DNA of 64,000 bases from Nocardia mikamii NBRC 108933 (lineage in GTDB: Bacteria; Actinomycetota; Actinomycetes; Mycobacteriales; Mycobacteriaceae), in contig NZ_BDCM01000008.1 of assembly GCF_001613505.1 (NCBI RefSeq), positions 1 to 64,000 of the forward strand, read 5' to 3'. A program made the position numbers and the translations under genes. How positions within the stretch are numbered: the stretch's first letter is position 1; every line of letters begins with the position of its first letter. Positions 63,693 through 64,000 of the stretch are shown piece after piece. A model generated the notes under the pieces. That model worked only from the letters and a program-made list of their open reading frames with translations, was not told the origin of the DNA and ran no database searches.

Positions 63693-64000
63693 GTATTTCG
63701 CATTTCACGTCCGCGATCTGGCTAACATTCCTGATCGTCGTCGCCGCGATCGCGCTGCTCTACGTGCTGGTCCAGCGGCGGCGCAAACGCCACATGCTGC
63801 GCTTCTCGAATATGGAGACCCTCGAGCAGGTGGCGCCCAAGCGGCCCAGCGCCTGGCGGCACGCGCCGGTGGCGTTGATGCTGGTGGGCCTGGCGTTGCT
63901 GACGGTGGCCGCGGCGGGCCCGCAGGCGGCGAAGAAGGTGCCGCGCAACCGGGCGACGGTCATGCTGGTGATCGACGTGTCGCTGTCGATGGAAGCCACC
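63689..64000 (+). CDS. VWA-domain membrane protein, N-terminal part (Rv1481-like; cut by window end)
   Basis: The first 104 residues of a membrane-anchored VWA protein. One membrane helix at about 9-29, a basic cytosolic-side segment, a second helix at about 60-77 and then the start of the VWA domain with the MIDAS motif Asp96-Val-Ser98-Leu-Ser100. GTG 63689 overlaps the DUF58 stop (GTGA). The family normally has another C-terminal helix, which lies beyond the window. Confidence 0.92.
   Translation, partial: MSISHFTSAIWLTFLIVVAAIALLYVLVQRRRKRHMLRFSNMETLEQVAPKRPSAWRHAPVALMLVGLALLTVAAAGPQAAKKVPRNRATVMLVIDVSLSMEAT

Overview
This 64 kb window is chromosomal DNA of a high-GC actinobacterium. It most resembles a Nocardia or close relative in the Mycobacteriales. 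The evidence is very high GC at third codon positions, many overlapping ATGA/GTGA starts, F420-type luciferase-like oxidoreductases, a mycothiol-type maleylpyruvate isomerase fold protein, many TetR regulators, and a right-hand block in the same order as Mycobacterium tuberculosis Rv1473-Rv1481. The genus is inferred; no rRNA or tRNA gene is in the window.

Left edge (1-3.9 kb): the tail of a regulator coupled to an APH-type kinase, in lower-GC DNA than the rest; a small secreted protein; then a translationally coupled NuoF-like flavoprotein and a 3Fe-4S-type ferredoxin.

3.9-13.3 kb is a catabolic block. On the minus strand lie a 72-aa CxxC protein, a CoA-acylating methylmalonate-semialdehyde dehydrogenase, a tandem-TetR regulator, two amidohydrolases, a Rieske protein and an alpha/beta hydrolase. 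Diverging from it is a split B12-dependent acyl-CoA mutase (large and small subunits). A decayed SDR gene lies between the two arms. 13.6-19.4 kb holds PP2C phosphatase, lycopene cyclase, a membrane protein, an SDR, a DUF1003-DUF1003-RyR-like membrane protein and a TetR gene.

19.4-33 kb is mostly accessory. It contains a mycothiol-type enzyme with two matched operators, a haloacetate-dehalogenase-like hydrolase, a SARP regulator, an operon of esterase, SDR, di-iron ferritin-like protein and Baeyer-Villiger-type monooxygenase followed by a MerR gene, and a secreted cholesterol oxidase flanked by three TetR genes. 33-48.3 kb carries an MFS exporter, two F420-type oxidoreductases, SDRs, an aberrant P450 (CYP157-like), a pyruvate-oxidase-like ThDP enzyme, a large FAD/Fe-S 2-hydroxyacid dehydrogenase coupled to an enolase-superfamily enzyme, and a PLP decarboxylase.

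48.4-64 kb is the conserved block: ABC-F ATPase, small HTH protein, acnR, acn, Rv1476-like protein, ripA, moxR1, DUF58 protein and a VWA protein cut by the window edge. Two things depart from the mycobacterial order. An mraY-like gene stands where ripB would be. Between the HTH protein and acnR lies an insertion with a cupin/MarR pair, a thioesterase and a candidate RiPP locus: a graspetide-type ATP-grasp ligase directly downstream of a 157-aa protein whose C-terminal tail looks like a precursor core. That locus is the most promising candidate for an undescribed system here.
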